Source of the DNA: Brevipalpus yothersi
Taxonomy: Eukaryota; Arthropoda; Arachnida; Trombidiformes; Tenuipalpidae
Assembly (NCBI GenBank): GCA_003956705.1
Contig: QZCP01000005.1
Span: forward strand, 62,001 to 126,000
Reading direction: 5' to 3'
Length of the DNA: 64,000 nucleotides
The notes under the pieces are model-generated. The model saw only the letters and a list, made by a program, of their open reading frames with translations, did not search any database and was not told the DNA's origin. Position 1 is the stretch's first letter. Each line of letters starts with the position of its first letter. This document shows positions 1 to 9,876 of the stretch, piece by piece. A program made the translations under genes and the position numbers.

Positions 1-308
1 TCATTCTTGAGATGTAGATCTTGGAATTTTTGGTTCAAATCATCAGACCAGCTTGATAATGGGATTGATAATTTTTTCACTTCCTCTGGACTCAATTTAA
101 TATCATCCATGGCATGAGAAATTTTTTTCACCTCTTCGACAATTTTTTGATGACGTTGCTCATCAGAGAGACTTTTATCATCAAATACATTCTTTAGATT
201 GGTCAAGATATTTTCCAAAACATTCTCATCCTTATCGTCATTTGATACTGTTTGACCAGGTGAAAGAATGCTGGTGGTGAGGAGCAAGAAAAATGTACCC
301 AAAAACAT
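1..308 (-). CDS. Secreted protein, paralogue of the 1193-2002 gene (3' part cut by window edge)
   Basis: The reading frame starts at the ATG at 308 and stays open to the window edge (102 codons), so the gene continues to the left. The first ~20 residues form a hydrophobic signal peptide (MFLGTFFLLLTTS...), implying secretion. The rest is hydrophilic, predicted helical, and aligns without large gaps to the N-terminal ~95 residues of the neighbouring protein encoded at 1193-2002. Shared blocks include (I/V)LTN(L/I)K, RHQKIV(D/E)E(I/V)KK and a later W-(S/T)-(D/N)-DL segment. The two genes are in tandem on the same strand, which points to a local duplication. I do not recognise the family and infer no function beyond secretion. 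Because the coding region is open to the edge and conserved with its paralogue, I regard it as a real gene. Confidence 0.7.
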   Translation of the reverse strand, partial: MFLGTFFLLLTTSILSPGQTVSNDDKDENVLENILTNLKNVFDDKSLSDEQRHQKIVEEVKKISHAMDDIKLSPEEVKKLSIPLSSWSDDLNQKFQDLHLKN

Positions 309-580
309 TATCACAATGTGTGTATTGCCAACAATACCGAAACAAGATAAACAATCACTTAATATGATGGCTACCGACTTAATGACTCTTATTAGTCTCT
401 CTGGTTAGTCTTGTTGCCAACTCATAGCACTGAAAAATTTGATCAACACCTTGATGATCTGTATAGAATCTCCTCCAAAAGGGGAAAAAATTGAATTCCA
501 GGTGATGTACATAGGCTGTATTACATGTGTACTATCGAGAATTAATATAAAATCATGGCTACTCGTATTTACTGCAAAGT

Positions 581-939
581 CTAAGCGAAGATCTCGTTAA
601 TCCGAATAGTCATATCTTTTCGGTGTTTTTTGGGCCATTTTCTGACAAACGACATCTCATATAAGCGGTAAGGTCTCACAAACAATTCATTTAGATCATC
701 TTGAGGCTCAATAAAGCCCAAAGGTTCAATATTATTTCTTCTGTGAATAGTTAAGTCCTATCATCATTAATGCTCACTGGATCTTTCCTCCATAATAAAC
801 AATCATTTCACTAGCTTTTCCTCTTATTGTTTTCTTCTATTAATGTAGGCATATAAGCTCCAGTAGAGTTCAAGCAAAAAAGAAATTTATCAAAAAGGCT
901 GATCAAAAGAACTAAACTAATTTTTGACATAACGGTCAT
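581..939 (-). pseudogene. Possible interrupted small secreted-protein gene (two open blocks)
   Basis: Two open blocks lie in tandem on the minus strand. The first (939-811) starts with ATG, has a second ATG at 930, and encodes a signal-peptide-like hydrophobic stretch (MSKISLVLLISLFDKFLFCL) before a stop at 811-813. The second block, ending in a stop at 581-583, encodes about 53 residues rich in charged and aromatic residues (for example RPYRLYEMSFVRKWPKKHRK). It follows an acceptor-like sequence (ttcacag, minus strand, near 744-750). The only plausible GT donor would join the two blocks through a TAA stop, so I cannot build an intact protein. It may be a decayed member of the secreted cluster or a gene with an exon I have not identified. 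Its second block is not obviously similar to the flanking paralogues. Confidence 0.3.
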
Positions 940-1192
940 CATTGAATACGATTAAATACACCCATTATACCTAAAAACTGATCATTCTTCAACTCTTGAT
1001 AGAGAAATTTGCTTCCACTTGTGATTCTTGGCTCATGAAGTTCATTAATTCTAATCCTCATTGTTCATTTTGTGACATGTGTCATCAAAAAATTTGTACA
1101 ACTCGTCAAATGAGTTTCGAATTTCGAGAAATTCACCGACGATGTGGAACGTATCATGAAGAACATGAGGATTGTCTCGAGTCCAATGCATA

Positions 1193-2002
1193 TTAGCGTC
1201 CTCCTCCATAAATCTTACCAAGAAGAGATTGATGTTTAACAGTTGGTTCTAAAATGTCCTGGCTATGGGCCTGCATCTTTTCAAGATAATCAGCATCTCC
1301 GTGAAATTTGAAGAGAGCATCGTAAATTCTCATCGCTGAAGACACTATCAAAGCTTCTGCAAGATCAGTATTGTAATCTTCATCATGGAACGGGAAAGTG
1401 ATGACAAAAACAATCGGGTTAAGAATAAGAAACTCAAATAGTCCGAAAGTTGCTAGTGAACCTCGAACGAAACCTCTTTGAACTTTCTTTAGGAATTTTT
1501 TCGTCTTCTTCCAACCAGATTTGAGTTTTTCTTTCAATTTATGACCAAGATGCCTAGCTTCTGAATTAATTTTGGAGAAAAATTGTCTCACTTTGCCTTT
1601 ATCTTTGTTTTTGAGAACATTTCCAACTTCTTTGGCCAGCTCAGGACGGTTTTCTATACTTTCATCGATTGCTTTGATCAGATTTTCAGGAGTTAGATCT
1701 TCCTCTCCCGAATTAAGATGCTCCATCCTCTCTTTCAGATCATTAGTCCATTCGCCCAGTGGTCCTGATAGTTTTTCCACCTCATCTTTACTCAATTCAA
1801 TGTCACCCACAGCTTGCGACAGTTTTTTGATCTCATCCACAATCTTTTGATGACGAACATCTTCGGAAAGCTCCTTTTCTTGCAGGATGCTCTTGATATT
1901 GGTTAGAACTTGTTCAAAAATGCCATCATCTGTCTCGCTGTTGGACTCAGAAATTCCAGATAGAATAGCACACACTAATAGAAAAATAACTTTCACATAC
2001 AT
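1193..2002 (-). CDS. Secreted helical protein with basic amphipathic and hydrophobic segments
   Basis: The protein is 269 residues long from the ATG at 2002. The frame stays open upstream through low-complexity GA-tract sequence, but I chose this start because it begins a clear signal peptide (residues 1-18) and lines up with the start of the paralogue at 1-308. It also has an A at -3. Residues 25-98 are charged, helical and shared with that paralogue. Residues 150-180 form a lysine-rich amphipathic helix (HKLKEKLKSGWKKTKKFLKK). This leads into a strongly hydrophobic stretch at 182-205 (FEFLILNPIVFVITF), which could sit in or on a membrane. A short acidic/helical tail ends in GGGR. An acceptor-like gttag just before the start suggests a spliced 5' leader. 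I recognise no family. A membrane-active or lipid-binding secreted protein fits the features, but this is inference only. Confidence 0.7.
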   Translation of the reverse strand: MYVKVIFLLVCAILSGISESNSETDDGIFEQVLTNIKSILQEKELSEDVRHQKIVDEIKKLSQAVGDIELSKDEVEKLSGPLGEWTNDLKERMEHLNSGEEDLTPENLIKAIDESIENRPELAKEVGNVLKNKDKGKVRQFFSKINSEARHLGHKLKEKLKSGWKKTKKFLKKVQRGFVRGSLATFGLFEFLILNPIVFVITFPFHDEDYNTDLAEALIVSSAMRIYDALFKFHGDADYLEKMQAHSQDILEPTVKHQSLLGKIYGGGR

Positions 2003-2169
2003 GCTAACGGTATAAGCGTAAAGAAAGCACAGCAATAATGAACACTTGCTGCCACTCGATAACTTTGTGGAAGATGTCTCTGGACGATGATCATGAGCTG
2101 GAAGAAGCCATATAACTCTACTCATGTCTGGGGATAGAAGGAGAGAGAAAAAAAGAAAAAGAAAAAAAG

Positions 2170-2173
<4 letters not shown>

Positions 2174-2241
<68 letters not shown>
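2174..2241. repeat. (GA)n microsatellite
   Basis: A nearly perfect GA dinucleotide run of about 66 bases, just upstream (minus strand sense) of the secreted-protein gene at 1193-2002. The run creates a spurious Leu-Ser repeat ORF on the minus strand. Confidence 0.97.
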
Positions 2242-2242
<1 letters not shown>

Positions 2243-2249
2243 CACTGCT

Positions 2250-3660
2250 GCATCCTCAAGTACACAATATCAATATACATCGTAAATTGGCTCTCGATCT
2301 TCTCTTTCAACTATGTGATCTACTCGATCACATTGCTTTAACTGAGAATTTGCTGCTGAATTGAAAAATTATATTTTCAGTCTGAAAATTCTGATACATT
2401 GCACTATGCTTGATTTTATCTGTGAACAACTCGTTTGAGTATTTTGAAAACGCTATCATACTAGGCTATTTATTTCTTACTTGATATGAATTCCTGCAGC
2501 ACAAAGAGGAGTCTTACTCATGATCATCGAGAGAAAATGCACATCATCTCGGTTAATCAGACACCACTTATCATGATAGTTATGGTCAGTTTCTTGATCA
2601 AATGGCAATATGTTGTTATTCTCTTAATCTTGACCATCCAGCTTTTCTCTCAATGAGGACTTTCTAATGATCGATTATGCGTTGATTTACGAATAAAATA
2701 TCGATCTTTTTCCTATTCCATGTGAATATGAAGAATAATACATGTATTAATTTATTCAATCAATAACTTTCATCAAATTGCAGCTGGTTATTAAGTGATT
2801 ATTAAATATTAAATATTGCTTGATAATAGTAGCTTCAAAATAGTAATAAACCCACTAATGTTTACCAGTTATCGGAGTTGTTTATTTATGGTTGATACTG
2901 ATAGTCATTATCTATCAACTCTACACTATCGTTTTTTGAAGATAAAATACATATGTAAAATAAAATTATTTTGATGTTCTTAATTGATCAGTAAATTACC
3001 TGCAATTCTGTAATCATTAGAGACAAGACGATCTTAGACTGAGTATTATTGTTTGACATGATCTATGTATTACTCTGTATTAATAATTCTCATCAACATG
3101 ATTTGCTAATTAACCGATTGGAATAAGTTGTTGTTAAGATACAGCAAGTAAGCAAGTAAATTATATTTCTGGAATTTTTGATCCTTCATCATCCTCTTGA
3201 TGCACCAAAAACGAAGACCCAGCTTGTAGACTCGTGATATTATTTCGTTTGAATTTTTTTCTTTTTTTTGGGTCAATATTTCTTCAGAGAATACTTTTTG
3301 ATCAACCTGTTTTAATCTGTTCCTATTTCTATCTGAGGAAAACAATTTTTGCATGCAATATGTGTTTTTTCAGCCTTTAAATCTTCATCTAATGGTCATT
3401 TACAGATTAGTATTTCTTGCTCACCATTTCTCATGATGCATATGCAGAAAGGTCCGAAGATTACGTTTCATTTTTGTAGAGACGAGTGTACATCATGGCG
3501 TAAGTATACGTGTACGAGTCCGATCACGAGATGTGGTGTACATGGTAACAGTACAGAGAGTGGAAAGTAGGATGAAACTGCTTCTTTAATGACCATCTTC
3601 ACAAGCAGCTAGTATTGTTCAATTGATCTCCTCTTCTCTTGGCTGATAATCTCCTCAATT
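2250..3660. other. Intergenic stretch, no gene seen
   Basis: AT-rich sequence between the divergently arranged secreted-protein and HTH genes. Short open frames on both strands have no recognisable domain, signal peptide or supporting splice sites. It presumably holds the regulatory regions of both neighbours. Confidence 0.5.
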
Positions 3661-3665
3661 TTTCG

Positions 3666-3701
3666 TATATAAGCTTTCATGATCTACCCATTAGATCAGA
3701 G
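3666..3701 (+). promoter_or_regulatory. Core promoter of the HTH gene (TATA box plus initiator)
   Basis: A TATATAAG box at 3666-3673 is followed 32 nt later by an initiator-like TCAGAG centred on 3698. That is the spacing expected between an RNA polymerase II TATA box and the transcription start. The predicted start lies about 95 nt upstream of the ATG at 3793, giving a short 5' leader. Confidence 0.55.
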
Positions 3702-3792
3702 TTTGAATCAATTTAGTGAACAGGAAATTTTCTGAGCTCCAGTTTTGAAACTTTAAATCAGTTGAAAAAGTTCTCCAAGTATCCAAGTCAGA

Positions 3793-4838
3793 ATGTTATC
3801 CAATGGTGAATCAAACGATTTTGACTGTCAATGTAACAGCAGCGAAATAATTTCTCAAACTAATATCACTTCTGAATGTAGTTACAGCGTAAAAATGAGT
3901 GGTAAGTCATTTTCACTTTCAAATTGAATATGCGTAAAATATATTTAATCGTTCCTTTTCTTCCCATAGCAGACAGTCGTTCTCCAACAAAAATTGGAAG
4001 TGAACATACCTTGAGACAATCGAAGCCAATTAAGATCGTGAATTTGAATGTGATCGGTAAAAATGAGCAACATAAGCCGGTAAAACGTAGGAGGTATGAT
4101 GCAGCGACCAAAACAAAAATAGTTCGAGAAATGATTCAGGCTGGTTGTAGTGTTTCCGAATGGTCAAAGCGTAAAGGTGTTTCCAAGCAAAGTTTGAATC
4201 GATGGATAGATGAGCACTTGAAAACACTGGAGAAATCGAATACACAATGCTGTGATCAGACAGAGGTAGAATTTGATTACTTCAACACAGATCTTAATCG
4301 GAGAATATTTCAACAACCACAAAATGAGCAACTGAACATGGTCCAATCACCTGGACGGCAAGTTCATAATGGTATGGCCATCAACCATCATTCCGAATCA
4401 TCATCACAAATCTCATATGATCTCCTCCAGAGCTCTCAGCAAGATGATAATCCACACATTACAACTGATGATGATGGCTTAACAAATTACCGTTGTATTG
4501 GTGGTCAAAATTACCAAATCAGCAATCCTTTTTTGGATTCAAACGATTCTTATACTATGCCTTGGATGGATGATGAGCCAGTAAAAATAAGAGATGATGA
4601 TGTATGGTGTATACCTTATCTTCCACCGATAATTCCATTCTTCAAGTCTAGCCTCTCCAAATCTAGACGTGAAAGGTCAGATGAAACAACTTCCTCCCAA
4701 TGTTTGATTGAGGATTTGAGATCATTCGATGGATCCCCTATCAACTTTGAGGAAAACTTTCATCCTGTCAGCACAACATGGCCAGAGCAATGGAGCCCAC
4801 AGTCGTGTTTGGGTGCTTACATACAGATGAGAAGATGA
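3793..4838 (+). CDS. Helix-turn-helix DNA-binding protein (Brinker/Pipsqueak/transposase-type HTH), two exons
   Basis: Exon 1 is 3793-3901, the intron 3902-3969 (68 nt, GTAAGT...TAG) and exon 2 3970-4838; the frame is kept across the junction, giving 325 residues. Residues 75-120 (KRRRYDAATKTKIVREMI...VSKQSLNRWIDEHL) have the layout of an HTH domain. It has a basic N-terminal arm, a helix with K-I-V, a G-x-S-V turn and a recognition helix ending in NRWI. This resembles the Brinker DNA-binding domain, Pipsqueak-type domains and the helix found in transposase OrfA proteins. The remainder is low-complexity and acidic (DDD, SSQQDD) with no transposase catalytic domain, so I infer a transcription regulator, perhaps domesticated. 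The acceptor is a tag/cag tandem (NAGNAG), so one residue (Ala37) may be optional. The gene lies inside the presumed long Shaw intron on the opposite strand. Confidence 0.72.
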
Positions 4839-5085
4839 ATGAGTCCAAAATTCTGTGCTTGTTTTCTTCTCGAATTATTTTCCAAGCTTGAATGAAATTG
4901 TGAGGGTTCTTGGTAAGACTAGAACTCTTCTGCTCCAAAGTTTTCTCCAACATTGATTACAAAAAGTGATCAATTCTTGTCAATCGAAAGAGTTGACTGA
5001 TCTCGTTTTGATTGGGATGCAATAGAATGTGTAATGTAAAGGGTATGTGTGATATTCCTATCAATTGTGATAAAGTGAAAACAGT

Positions 5086-5091
5086 ATTAAA
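5086..5091 (+). promoter_or_regulatory. Possible poly(A) signal (ATTAAA) of the HTH gene
   Basis: A variant hexamer ATTAAA about 250 nt after the stop codon at 4838. No canonical AATAAA lies closer, so this is the best candidate, but it is weak on its own. Confidence 0.3.
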
Positions 5092-5698
5092 GAGATGATC
5101 TATTAGCATAAATGAAAAATGTTTTGAAATTAGATACTAGGTTAACTTTTGGGAAACATACCGATTGATTGTTAATTTTTAATTGTTACCAACGTTAAAA
5201 TAGAGAGCTCTTTACCCTGTGACCGTGATGGTTTGATGTCCAAGGAAGGGAAAAAATAGCAGTGTTATCACATGGAGAAGAACTGCATTTTCAGATTGAT
5301 GATCGATACTACTGTTGATGTCCTCCAATCTAACGATCGTTACTCGATCGCTCTTGGAAGATTACGGCCATAAATCACCTCAAAATGTTCATATTCTTCC
5401 AGTTACTTTCATTAGGCTGTGGAAGGCTAGCTCACGATCGATGCATATTATTACTCTGCGAAAAACTGTCCAGACAACGCGAGCGATTTGAGAAAATGAG
5501 CGAAAAAAATTAGGTTATGATCCTGTGAAAAACTCAGATTCGGAAATTTTTTCGGATCACTGACTTTTAGGTAAAACGTAGTGACGATTCAATTGGCACA
5601 CTGCATAGCTCATAAGTTTTATAGTTGAATTTACAGAGAAAGAGTATCGACTTATCTACTTCTGTAGATATTGTGCTCATCCATGCGAATTAGTGAGT

Positions 5699-5699
<1 letters not shown>

Positions 5700-5776
<77 letters not shown>
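5700..5776. repeat. (GA)n microsatellite
   Basis: An uninterrupted GA dinucleotide run of about 76 bases in non-coding sequence downstream of the HTH gene. Confidence 0.98.
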
Positions 5777-5779
<3 letters not shown>

Positions 5780-6370
5780 AATATTTTGATATGAATTGTC
5801 AAGAGATCGAGCTCCCAAGTTATTGATAGTTTGTCTGCATCTCCCTCATTTATTCATCTCATGAACTATTGCTCGAATTAAAGCTATCTGATCACTCGCT
5901 CTCCGCTCATTACAGAAAACCGTTAATTGTCAATATTCATTTTCTATCAGATGAAGCATGGGCCTCTATTCAGTGGGCCTTATTTACCATTATCATTGGC
6001 TTTAATGTTCTCTTGTTTCGCGAAAGTTCCTCAAAATTGATTGCTTCGTAGAAATTTGAAAAAACTCTCAAATCAAGTGCAAACTTTATTTTTCTACTTC
6101 TTCAACCACTCGAAGCTAGAAATATCGCGAATTTTCATCAAAATTTACTGAAAAAGAGAATAAAATAAAATAAAAAAGAGGGGAAAATAAAGATTCCCTG
6201 AAATTGTATCGATTATGTTTATTATACATTTGGAAGAATTTTTCACAAAGAGTAGTGACAAGAGTGAGCTTTTTGCGAGAAAAGCTATCAGATTTTCTCG
6301 GTAGCTTAGTTGCTTAATTCCGGTTTTCAGAGACAGAGCTGAAAAAATTATTCTCGACAATATTTCGAAT

Positions 6371-6587
6371 GATAATTTTTGGCCACTTGATAAAAGATCA
6401 AAAATTGTGGCGATAATTTTTGGCCTCGATGATTCAGTTGAAAAACTAGTCAAAATGAACCGATAACTTACTATCTTGCTTTTTAACCAGTTTTTCAATC
6501 TGATAGATGAAAACTTCTCCTTCTATCAGGTGTGATATGGTGGCCAAAAATTATCACCTATGTTTAATCTTGTGGCCACAAATTATC
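6371..6587. repeat. Cluster of GATAATTTTTGGCC motifs in both orientations
   Basis: The 14-mer GATAATTTTTGGCC occurs at 6371-6384 and 6412-6425. Its reverse complement occurs exactly at 6542-6555 and with one mismatch at 6574-6587. Two forward and two inverted copies within 217 bases look like inverted-repeat structure or a set of protein-binding sites. The origin is unknown. Confidence 0.7.
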
Positions 6588-7143
6588 AATTGAAATAAAA
6601 TCAGTTTCAAAACCAAAGAGTAAGAGTAGTAATATGGTTGCCTGCAAATTCTAGATAGCGTGGTATGAGTTCGATTTCTCTACTAGATGTTTCCATGGTC
6701 ATTCTCTACCTTTTTTGATTCTCAATATGAATAAAAGAAGAGATTCAAGGAGTTAGTACGCTTGTAAATGCATATCTTTCGTAAACCATCACATTCTATT
6801 CCAGAAATCTCATGGCCAATGGCCCCATAGCTCATCTATACCTTCAAATCCCGCTATAACCCTTCCCATTTTTTTGACATTCTATGTAATGAAAGAGGGC
6901 CCACTGTATTGCTGGTTTCTCGCTCCATCAGTGCTACTACTCTCTGCCTCTCAATCAGAATGACACGACATGACATGAATGATATGATAATATCACAGCG
7001 AGGGAAAGTTTCTTTGCTATAAAAAGGAGAAACTAACTCTACCACTCAATTGAATTCTCTGTGAACTTGTGTTGAATCCTACTGTCTACGAGATGTTTGT
7101 TTATCAAGTACTTCCCTTCGTTTTAACTGCTTATCTAGGTAAN

Positions 7144-7216
<73 letters not shown>
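7144..7216. repeat. (CT)n microsatellite next to an ambiguous base
   Basis: A CT dinucleotide run of about 73 bases. The single n at 7143 at its edge suggests that its true length was hard to assemble. Confidence 0.97.
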
Positions 7217-7219
<3 letters not shown>

Positions 7220-7784
7220 CTCATACTTTTGTGTTCCTTGGATCCTGATGATGACGTGAATAATATTCTTTCTCTCTAATTCTGTTGCTTTTACACTCCA
7301 TTCTTCTGTCCTCATTTTGATATTATGCCAGACTAAGAAATGAAATATGATGGCATTGTGTTGAAGCGTGTGATAATTTGGATCCTGTGGCTGGTGTATG
7401 TATGTGTATGTGTGCATGTGTGTGTATATGCATGTATAGAGAGAAGAATGAGAAGTAAGAAGCAAATAGGCGAAAATGAATGCAAGAAAAGTGGAGAAAG
7501 TGACATTCTTAATCATCAGACATTCACACACACACATACACAAGTAACTATGTTCGCACGATAGATGAAGAATGAAAAGAGGAACGATAATCTCTCATAT
7601 AAGAATGAGAATTCATTGGGTAATCACCAAAAACATACACACACACACACCTACATAGACGTAGAAAGAGACAGGGGTACATATACGTCTATTCGTCTAA
7701 GAGCACAATATGGTGCACGAAAATTAGAAATTTACTACAGTAAGATAGTGGACAGGGTGGTGTATGTGAGTGTGTGTGTGTGTA

Positions 7785-7822
7785 CACTGCTTTGCGAAAT
7801 TGATGTTACCAAATTCAAATCC
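7785..7822 (+). repeat. Left terminal inverted repeat of the mariner element
   Basis: The 38-bp left end begins CACTGCTTTGCG directly after the TA at 7783-7784. It pairs with the right end at 9018-9055 with six mismatches, four of them consecutive (repeat positions 17-20). Confidence 0.92.
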
Positions 7823-7847
7823 ATGTAACTGATGATCGAATGAATTT

Positions 7848-8900
7848 TTAGGAGTAGAACTGTTCAATATTCTTTCCTTTCATCTTGTAGATTTGATAAC
7901 ACCTTTTGGGCCAGGCTAGTAGAGTATTGTGAATGATCCGTAATGGAATCTTAGACCAGATCACTTTTAAGGCGCGCTTCAATGATTTGATGTTGCGGAC
8001 TTTTCGCTTATTTAACTGACGATCCATGTAGCTCCAGATGGAATAATCCATTGGAGCGTTATCGGGTGAATTGGGTGTCCATTCTGTTGGAGGAATATAT
8101 TTAATTCCACTCAGATCAAGAAATTCTAAGGTCATTTTTGCCGCATGGGAAGGAGCTGAATCTTGCTGAAAGATACCATCGTTTTGGGGGTATAATTTTG
8201 AAAGATCTTGTTTTATGAATGGTTTTAGAACATTTTCAATATAGTATGATGAGTTCACTTTGACTCCTGGTTTGATAAATCTGAGTTTCGTTCTTCCATG
8301 CCACGAAATTCCACCCCAAACCATAACTCCGCGCGCAAAGTTTTTTGTGCGTCTCATTGTCAAAATACGCAAACGATCGTTTCTTTTTTTGTAATAGTGG
8401 GACGATATACCACCGGAAGGGCTCAGATGGAATATTTTTTCATCTGTTGTAATGATTTGATGAAGATTATTTTTCAAAAAACGGTACAGAGCCAGTGACC
8501 TTTGATACCTTTTGGCCTCTTGTTTTTCGGTCAGGAAGTGAACATTTTTCTTTTTTTTCCTCTTCAACTTGAGATTACGCTTAATATATCGAAATATAGT
8601 TGATGAATGAACTTGATACTTTCTTGCATAATGGGACAGAGACTTTGGATTATCTTTTAGAACATCTTTTTCGAGGCTTGAAATCTGTCGATTCGATAAT
8701 GCTAAACGGCGTCCTTTTTTCACTGGCTGTTTTTTCACATGAACACAATTTTCCTTATCTTTTTCATACTTTTTCTTGATTCTCACAATTGACTGATTGT
8801 AAATGATGATGTTTTTCGATTTGAAATGTTTTCTAATCATGGAAAAAGAGTAATTTTTGGCCAACAAACACATAACTTCAACTTCATCGGAAGGCTTCAT
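7848..8900 (-). CDS. Mariner transposase, DD37D type
   Basis: An intact 350-residue transposase with an ATG at 8900 and a TAA at 7848-7850; mariner transposases are usually near this length. The N-terminal ~110 residues contain two predicted HTH regions that should bind the terminal repeats. The second is seen as SLSHYARKYQVHSSTIFRYI at about 88-107. The catalytic domain shows TTDEK (Asp153), FQQDSAPSH (Asp247) and SPDNAPMDYSIW (Asp285). Exactly 37 residues separate the second and third aspartates, the DD37D signature of the maT clade. The block VMVWGGISWHG at 192-202 is also typical. No stop or frameshift interrupts the frame, so the protein could be functional as read. It is carried by the element at 7785-9055 and would cut and paste it at TA sites in the nucleus. 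Confidence 0.93.
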   Translation of the reverse strand: MKPSDEVEVMCLLAKNYSFSMIRKHFKSKNIIIYNQSIVRIKKKYEKDKENCVHVKKQPVKKGRRLALSNRQISSLEKDVLKDNPKSLSHYARKYQVHSSTIFRYIKRNLKLKRKKKKNVHFLTEKQEAKRYQRSLALYRFLKNNLHQIITTDEKIFHLSPSGGISSHYYKKRNDRLRILTMRRTKNFARGVMVWGGISWHGRTKLRFIKPGVKVNSSYYIENVLKPFIKQDLSKLYPQNDGIFQQDSAPSHAAKMTLEFLDLSGIKYIPPTEWTPNSPDNAPMDYSIWSYMDRQLNKRKVRNIKSLKRALKVIWSKIPLRIIHNTLLAWPKRCYQIYKMKGKNIEQFYS

Positions 8901-9017
8901 TTTTTGACAACAACATTTGTTTACTGATTGAAAATTAATAAGATTCAGTAGATGGCAATCAGATGTGCTTCCTGAGAAATTTTCATCTTAATCCTTCATT
9001 CCATTCCTTTGTGAGAA

Positions 9018-9055
9018 GGATTCGAATTTGGTAACGCGCATTTTGCAAAGCAGTG
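9018..9055 (-). repeat. Right terminal inverted repeat of the mariner element
   Basis: The 38-bp right end reads CACTGCTTTGCA on the minus strand, directly before the TA at 9056-9057. It is the inverted partner of 7785-7822. Confidence 0.92.
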
Positions 9056-9057
9056 TA

Positions 9058-9876
9058 TATTATATATAGAACATGGAGAACAAATCTAGCATCAAATGTA
9101 TTTCTGACAAGCTCTAGTACACACACAATATTATATTCAGGATATTGGATTGAATTTGGAACGGAAGTGCATGGAAAGAAGACGAGACTTATCATAGGAG
9201 GAGCAATGAAACATTTTTTCTGTGATATCTATTTAATATGGGACGATATTCAACTAGTATGAATATTCTGGAGAATATAAACTTTCTCAGTTATTCTTTT
9301 TTTTATTCGCCTTCAAAGAGAGAAGTGAGAATAAAAAATAAAACTTCATTTATAATTTTATCATTGTACTCCTTTTTCATTGTTACTTTCTTCTTTCTCT
9401 TGCCACTACTTTTATCAAGCTTTACAGTAAGTATAAATTTGGGTTTTATTCTCACATAAATCAGGATCACCGATCAATGTAGACTGGTTAGATGTATCGA
9501 TTTGAGGGCTCATCAAACTCATATTCACACATAAAAGAAACCTCTAGTAAATGAAACATTTTCACATAAATTCATGCTCAACGATTGATTGTGAGAATGA
9601 CATGAAATCGAATGATGGCCACTAAATAATGAGAATATATGGCGTGATATTGCTTCAGTATAGAAAGAAGGAATCATGATCAAATACAAGGCGAATTTGT
9701 AGCCACTGGCACAATAAGGAATGTTAAAGAACAATATAGTGAATGCTTTATGGACAGTAAGCAGGATGTTGCATGAAGAGGAAAGAATTGAGAGCAGCAA
9801 TTTTGTCTGTGAGTATGTAAGAGAAAAAGAGAAAAAGATAGCCCAAGAAAGGCATCTGATGACAATGATTACTTAC
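9058..9876 (-). other. Presumed Shaw intron sequence, no other gene seen
   Basis: AT-rich sequence between the mariner element and the second visible Shaw exon. A GTAAGT donor (minus strand) begins at 9876. No further channel exon could be recognised here or further left in the window. Confidence 0.5.

Larger units (their letters stand above)
5100..7782. other. Non-coding stretch between the HTH gene and the mariner element
   Basis: No supported gene. The stretch holds two long GA/CT tracts (5700-5776, 7144-7216), a cluster of a 14-base motif in both orientations (6371-6587), CA-rich patches near 7530 and 7640, and one ambiguous base at 7143. Open frames here are short, low-complexity or without a recognisable domain. 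Confidence 0.5.
7785..9055 (-). mobile_element. Complete Tc1/mariner element, DD37D (maT-like)
   Basis: A 1,271-bp element bounded by 38-bp terminal inverted repeats at 7785-7822 and 9018-9055. They match at 32 of 38 positions, and both begin CACTGCTTTGC from the outside. It is flanked by TA at 7783-7784 and 9056-9057, the target-site duplication typical of the superfamily. Inside is one intact transposase gene (7848-8900) on the minus strand. It sits in what is probably the second coding intron of the Shaw channel gene, in the same orientation as that gene. Intact frame, catalytic triad and recognisable ends suggest a fairly recent insertion, although the six differences between the ends show some age or natural asymmetry. 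Confidence 0.93.

Noticed and set aside
996..1196. Cysteine-rich plus-strand frame (nine Cys) ending at 1196
   Set aside because: It starts from a TTG, overlaps the 3' end of the minus-strand secreted-protein gene, and has no signal peptide or splice support. It is likely chance.
1572..1850. Plus-strand frame inside the secreted-protein gene
   Set aside because: Antisense shadow of the supported minus-strand gene.
7079..7543. Minus-strand frame of 154 residues
   Set aside because: Driven by the CT tract read as Arg-Glu repeats, includes an ambiguous residue and has no domain.
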